From Xylocopa sonorina (lineage: Eukaryota > Arthropoda > Insecta > Hymenoptera > Apidae): DNA of 64,000 nt. The stretch covers positions 924,703 to 988,702 of the forward strand of contig NW_027490184.1 in NCBI RefSeq assembly GCF_050948175.1, read 5' to 3'. The position numbers were made by a program, and so were the translations under genes. The notes beneath the pieces are model-generated. The model was given only the letters and a program-made list of their open reading frames with translations. It was not told the DNA's origin and did no database searches. Below, piece by piece: positions 59,703 through 64,000 of this stretch; positions within the stretch are counted from its first letter, which is position 1; each line of letters starts with the position of its first letter.

Positions 59703-62010
59703 CCCTTTCACTACCGGCACCAACTATAACCGGCGGCCGCGCGAAGTGCTGTGCGTACTGATGCCGGCTATAGTCGATGTTCGCCAGACCTGCTGTGTGT
59801 ATGGGTGCCAACTATAGTCGGTGCCGCGTGATCACATACGCTGACCCCGTTGGTAAAACAGAATCTACCGTATCGGTAGAATATCTTTTGAATCTAGTGG
59901 CCCGTACTGTACTAAAGCCTGCCAAACACATATTCGACATACGAAGTATTTGTAAGGCACAAAACTATAATAAAAAACAGGGATTATATTATAAAATCTT
60001 TCTTGAACCAATATAAGTCGGACAACATGTAAGTTGAATAGATTATTGTCGACTTTTACAGTTGAGTTAAATTCTAAGGTTATAAATGATTATCTAAAAA
60101 TTTTAGTTTTATGTTTGCGTAAAATTTGTTTTTTCATTTTTAATTGCACCCTCCTTACAATTTCTGGACGGAGTTCAAAAGGAATTCAATTTTTGATTGG
60201 ATTAACTGATTACGAAGATAATACCGTGAGTGTAAACGAAGGTAATTTCGCTGAACACAAAAAAAGAAGGTATATATGTAGTACCTCAGACTCAGAAGTA
60301 GAGAACAATGAGCGAGACAATAAGGACTATTGTGATTCCTGGACGCCAAACACATTCATCCCTAAGTTACATCCATTTACCCCAGAAAATACAGGAATTA
60401 TATCAAACATTAGCAGATCATAAAAAGCAATCGATTACTTTGAACTCTTTGCTTCAGACGAGTTCGTGCAATTTCTTTTAAATGAAACAAATGCCTATTG
60501 GAAAAAAATAACAATAATATGAAAGATGGTGAAGCGACAATGCTGTCCGAAATTTACTGCTTTTTTGCTGTGTCATATCTAATGACAAGCAATAAGAAGT
60601 TGTCCTTAGAGCAATACTGGAGGGTAGACAAACTCCTGCGTAGTGACATTTTAGCTGAGATTATGTATAGAGACAGTTATTTTAAATTGTTATCGTTGCT
60701 ACATTTCAGTCAAGATATCACATATACCAATGATAAATTATATAAAATAAGGAACGTGGTTGATATGCTCCGAAAAAATTTCGGCCAATCATTCTATCAT
60801 TACCAAAAATTATGCATCGATGAGAGTATACATTTATATAAAGGGCGGCTTTCATTCGAACAATACATTCCTTCGAAAAGAAGTAGATTTGGGATAAAAT
60901 CATGTACTCCTTGTGATTGTCGAATTGGTTTTGTACAAGAACTTATTGTTTACGCTGGGTCATCGACTATAATCAACAGCCAAAATAAGAAAATTAGAAA
61001 ATCGAGAACGATAGCAGAAGCCCTAATGGCGCCCTATCTAGGAAAGTGACATACAGTTTACCTAGATAATTGGTATTCAAGTCCAGCCTTGTTTAATATA
61101 CTATATAATAATCATACAAATGCGTGAGGGACCGTAGCAAAAAAGCGACAAGCAATACCAAAGATTACTGATACACTGAGAAAAGGAGGAGCATCTTCCC
61201 GGCCAACTAAAAATTTATTAGTTGTGAAATGGCTGGTTAAAAAAGAAATATATATGCTATCCACTATGCATACTTCAGAGTGTGCAACGGTTGTTAGGCA
61301 TGGAGGAAACAAAATTATTAAAAAACGCCTATGCGTCATTAACTACAATACTTGTATGGGTTGTGTCGACAAAGCCGACATAGTGATAAGCACTATAAAT
61401 TCGACAATTCGTTCTAAAATGGTAACGTCAATATTTTTTCATTTGTAGTATGGAATGCATATTGTGTTTATAAGGATAACACAAGAAAACCGAAATCTAT
61501 GGCTAAATTTCAATTGAATTTAATCCCAAAAATGCTGAAAAATTATCATATGAATATTTCTTAATATCATCAAAGAGACAACAACAATCCATCACGGCCA
61601 ACAGAACGGCATTTTCCATTACTGTATGAACCACGAAGAAAAAACCAAAATAGAAGATGCATCGTCTTTACGACAAACAAGAGACGCGTGTCTCGATATG
61701 AATGTAAATATTCTAATGTTGAACTCTGCGTGGAACCTTGCTTTAGAATTTACCATACTGAGTTGCATTACTAAGAATTAACGTATAATTTGATATCTCA
61801 CTAACTCAACTGTATTTTTATTTATAATAACAGTAAAACTTTTTAATATGTATATTTCTGAATACTCAAAATATACTCATTTTTATATTTTTCATATAAT
61901 ATGACGAAACAGTTGATACATAACTCTCAAAAAAGTATGTACTCAAGAGAATTCCAAAGTGCCAATGAAGGGGCGCTACTCGCACGGCAAGGACTGCCGT
62001 AGCGAAAGGG
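59703..62010 (+). mobile_element. piggyBac-family transposon copy 2, in Sat-C
   Basis: Termini CCCTTTCACTACCGGCA (59,703) and, inverted, CCCTTTCGCTACGGCAG (62,010 inward). Flanks are CTAA and ATAA, which look like TTAA duplications with one change each. Three GCC-(A/G)(A/G)CTATA-(A/G)(C/T)CGG subterminal motifs lie in the first 120 bp. Different family from copy 1 (different ends and transposase). Confidence 0.8.
60190..61772 (+). pseudogene. piggyBac transposase, copy 2, several stops
   Basis: Acidic N-terminus (STSDSEVENNERD, ~60,290) is in one frame. After a frame change near 60,430-60,500 the catalytic part is open at 60,498-61,049: LCIDESIHLYKGR (first Asp, ~60,815), QYIPSKRSRFGIK. A TGA follows, then VYLDNWYSSP (second Asp, ~61,055), a TGA in place of the Cys of the usual NxCGT motif (~61,124), and MGCVDKAD (third Asp, ~61,365). 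A C-terminal Cys-rich region (RCIVF...CKYSNVELCVEPCF) ends near 61,770. All three Asp codons persist but at least three disruptions make it inactive. Confidence 0.87.
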
Positions 62011-62510
62011 ATAAGTAAATATTTCAGGTTAGTGTATATATTTAAACACATCAAGAACTATCTATAAATGTAAACAAAATGTTCCCTCCAAATACTACAT
62101 TATATCTAATACCCTACCTACCTAATTATATATCGTTTCACGATATTTTGTATAAACATTTCAATTTGGTATATATATTTAAACATATAATATATCTCAG
62201 CTATTTGTGAATAGAATATCTCCACTAAATACATTATATCACCCAAAATTCTAACTAATTTTGTAGCAATTAATATTGTTTTAAGGTAATATTTTACGTT
62301 AGAACATATAATGAATCTTATAATATATTTTAGTTAACTGAAAATAGAGTATCCGTCCAAATGCTCCATTACATCCAAAATCCTATTGAATTTTATACCA
62401 TTTTACGACGTTTTAAATAAACATTTCTAATCAGTTTATATACTTACAATATTCATATATTATATCTAATTCTAAATACTACCGCCCCTATAAATGCTCC
62501 ATTACCTTTA
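62011..62510 (+). repeat. Sat-C array, continuation
   Basis: About 3.5 AT-rich units equal to those at 59,076-59,702. Confidence 0.82.
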
Positions 62511-63045
62511 ATCTTCTATGCAATGCATTATGCATATCTGCTTCTACACTTCTAAAGAATCTGAATTTTCCAGTTTTTTCAACTACATGGCGCATCATAG
62601 TGTCCGTGTTTGAAGGCCGAAGAGTTATACTGCTCCATGCAATGCGATGGCACATATCGTTTCAAAGTTTGGTAGTAAGTAAGCTGTAATCTCCTATGCA
62701 TAGCATTATGCTTATCTGCTTCTACTCCTCAAGAGAATGTGAATTACACAGTTGCGTGCTAACGGATGGTCCTTCATACTATATGCGTATCAAAGAAATG
62801 GTGTTCAAATGCTGCTGGCATTGCGATGGCGCATCTAAATCCAACGTTTCAAAGTAAGTAAGCTGTAATCTACTAAGAACAGCATTATGCTCATCTGCTT
62901 TTACAATTCAAATGAATATGAATTCTACAGAATCATGCAACGGGATGACGCCTTATAGTGCCTACGTCTCAAGGCAGTAGAGTTCTAATGCTCCATGCTA
63001 TGCGGTGGCACATCTCGTTTCAGCGTTTCATCAGCGTTTTTACAG
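62511..63045 (-). repeat. Sat-B array, reverse
   Basis: About three monomers (CTTCTATGCAATGCATTATG, AAGTAAGTAAGCTGTAATC). Confidence 0.9.
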
Positions 63046-64000
63046 ACTGTGATACGTTGAAATGAGATGCGTCAATGCAGTTCATGGAGAATTGCTGCCC
63101 CATTGCTTTGACACGCAAACACTATAAAGCACAATTCCGTTGCATGGGACTGTAAAATTCACCATCTTTGGGAACGCCGAAGCAGAGAAGCATAATGCTA
63201 TGCATAGAATACTACAGCTTACCTACTTAGAAACGTTGAAATGAGAAGCGTCATCGCATTGCATGGCGCATTAGGATTCCATTGTTTTGACATGCAGACA
63301 GTATGAAGTGCCATGTCGTTGCATGCAACTGTATATTTGACATTATTTTGATGCAGAAACAGACAAGCATTTTGCTATGCATAGCAGCCTGTACCTTACT
63401 TCGTTTGAAACGTTCAAGTGAGATGCGCCATCGCAATAAATGGAGCATTAGAACTCCATTGCTTCGAGAAGCAGACACTATGAGGGGTCATCCTGTTGCA
63501 TGGAAATGCAGAATTTACATTCTTGTGAAGTGTAGATGCAGATAAGCGTAACACCTTGCATTGAATACTACATCTTACATTAAACATTAAAATGAGATCC
63601 CACATCGCGATAAATGGAGTATTATAACTCTATTGCCTCGACACGTAGATATCTAGAAGCGCTGTACCTTTGCAATGAAGTGCAGGATTCACATTCTTTT
63701 GAAGGGTAGAATCAGATAAGCATAATGCAATGCATAGAGCTTTACAAGCTACTTACTTACTTTGAATAGTTTAAATGCAATGCGTTATCGCGAGGCATGA
63801 AGCATGAGAAATCAAGTGCTTCGACACGTGCACACCTAGAAACGCAATTACCTGGCAAAGAAGTGCAGAATTTACATTCTGCTGATGTGTAGAACCAGAT
63901 AAACATAACGCTTTGCATTGAATATTACATTTTATCATGAAACATAGAAATGAGATGCGAAATCGCGTTTTATGAATCATTGGAACTCCATTGCTACGGT
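63046..64000 (+). repeat. Sat-B grading into Sat-A, forward
   Basis: Orientation flips near 63,046. Sat-B monomers pass through intermediate forms (63,540-63,900) to Sat-A at the window end (ATCATGAAACATAGAAATGA, GCGTTTTATGAATC). Runs off the right edge. Confidence 0.9.

Overview
This is repeat-rich heterochromatin from an insect nuclear genome. The evidence is an arthropod-type rDNA fragment carrying R2 retrotransposons in 28S, eukaryotic transposon families (Helitron, piggyBac, Ty3/gypsy, R1-like) and long arrays of ~174-178 bp satellite. A degenerate block of CCTAA / CCCAACCTAA units recalls TTAGG-type insect telomeres and the TTAGGTTGGG-type variants reported in some Hymenoptera. I therefore favour a hymenopteran, but no single-copy host gene is present to prove it. 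I see no clearly intact gene; nearly everything is mobile-element remains, satellite or rDNA.

Region 1 (1-15,060) is an orphan rDNA unit on the minus strand. From right to left it holds an ITS1 remnant with internal tandem repeats, 5.8S, ITS2 with a long CT tract, and about 2.7 kb of 28S ending exactly at the R2 target. R2 copy B (9080-5541) follows and ends in an A-rich tail. The 3' part of 28S does not follow. Instead there is a 2.6-kb plus-strand segment resembling a degraded dsRNA toti-like virus (2934-5540), then a second, different R2 lineage (copy A, 2933 to beyond the left edge). Copy A keeps only 27 nt of 28S upstream sequence, stopping where an R2 HDV-like ribozyme would be expected to cut. 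No 18S is seen.

Region 2 (15,060-33,490) is a 174-bp satellite (Sat-A) with a more diverged ~178-bp relative (Sat-B). The arrays switch orientation several times. One head-to-head junction occurs twice (about 18,050 and 30,300). A complete solo LTR with a GTAG target duplication and a second diverged LTR are inserted here.

Region 3 (21,033-45,630, overlapping region 2) is a large imperfect palindrome. Its arms are about 21,560-25,527 and 33,395-41,905, with matching inverted R1-like pieces further out (21,033-21,290 and 45,390-45,630). The right arm is split by a 5.3-kb Helitron with recognisable ends. The arms carry a duplicated unknown two-segment coding locus, better preserved on the left.

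Region 4 (42,000-64,000) is AT-rich DNA, a 42-bp minisatellite, the telomere-like block abutting an R1-clade element, a piggyBac copy with TTAA target duplications inside an older piggyBac remnant, a decayed Ty3/gypsy element with both LTRs, a third AT-rich satellite (Sat-C, ~130-136 bp), a second piggyBac copy inside Sat-C, and Sat-B grading into Sat-A at the right edge.

The most notable structure is the head-to-tail series R2-A / toti-like viral cDNA / R2-B / 28S. Its order and strand are those expected if one target-primed reverse transcription reaction jumped across three RNA templates. This is an inference and needs read-level support.
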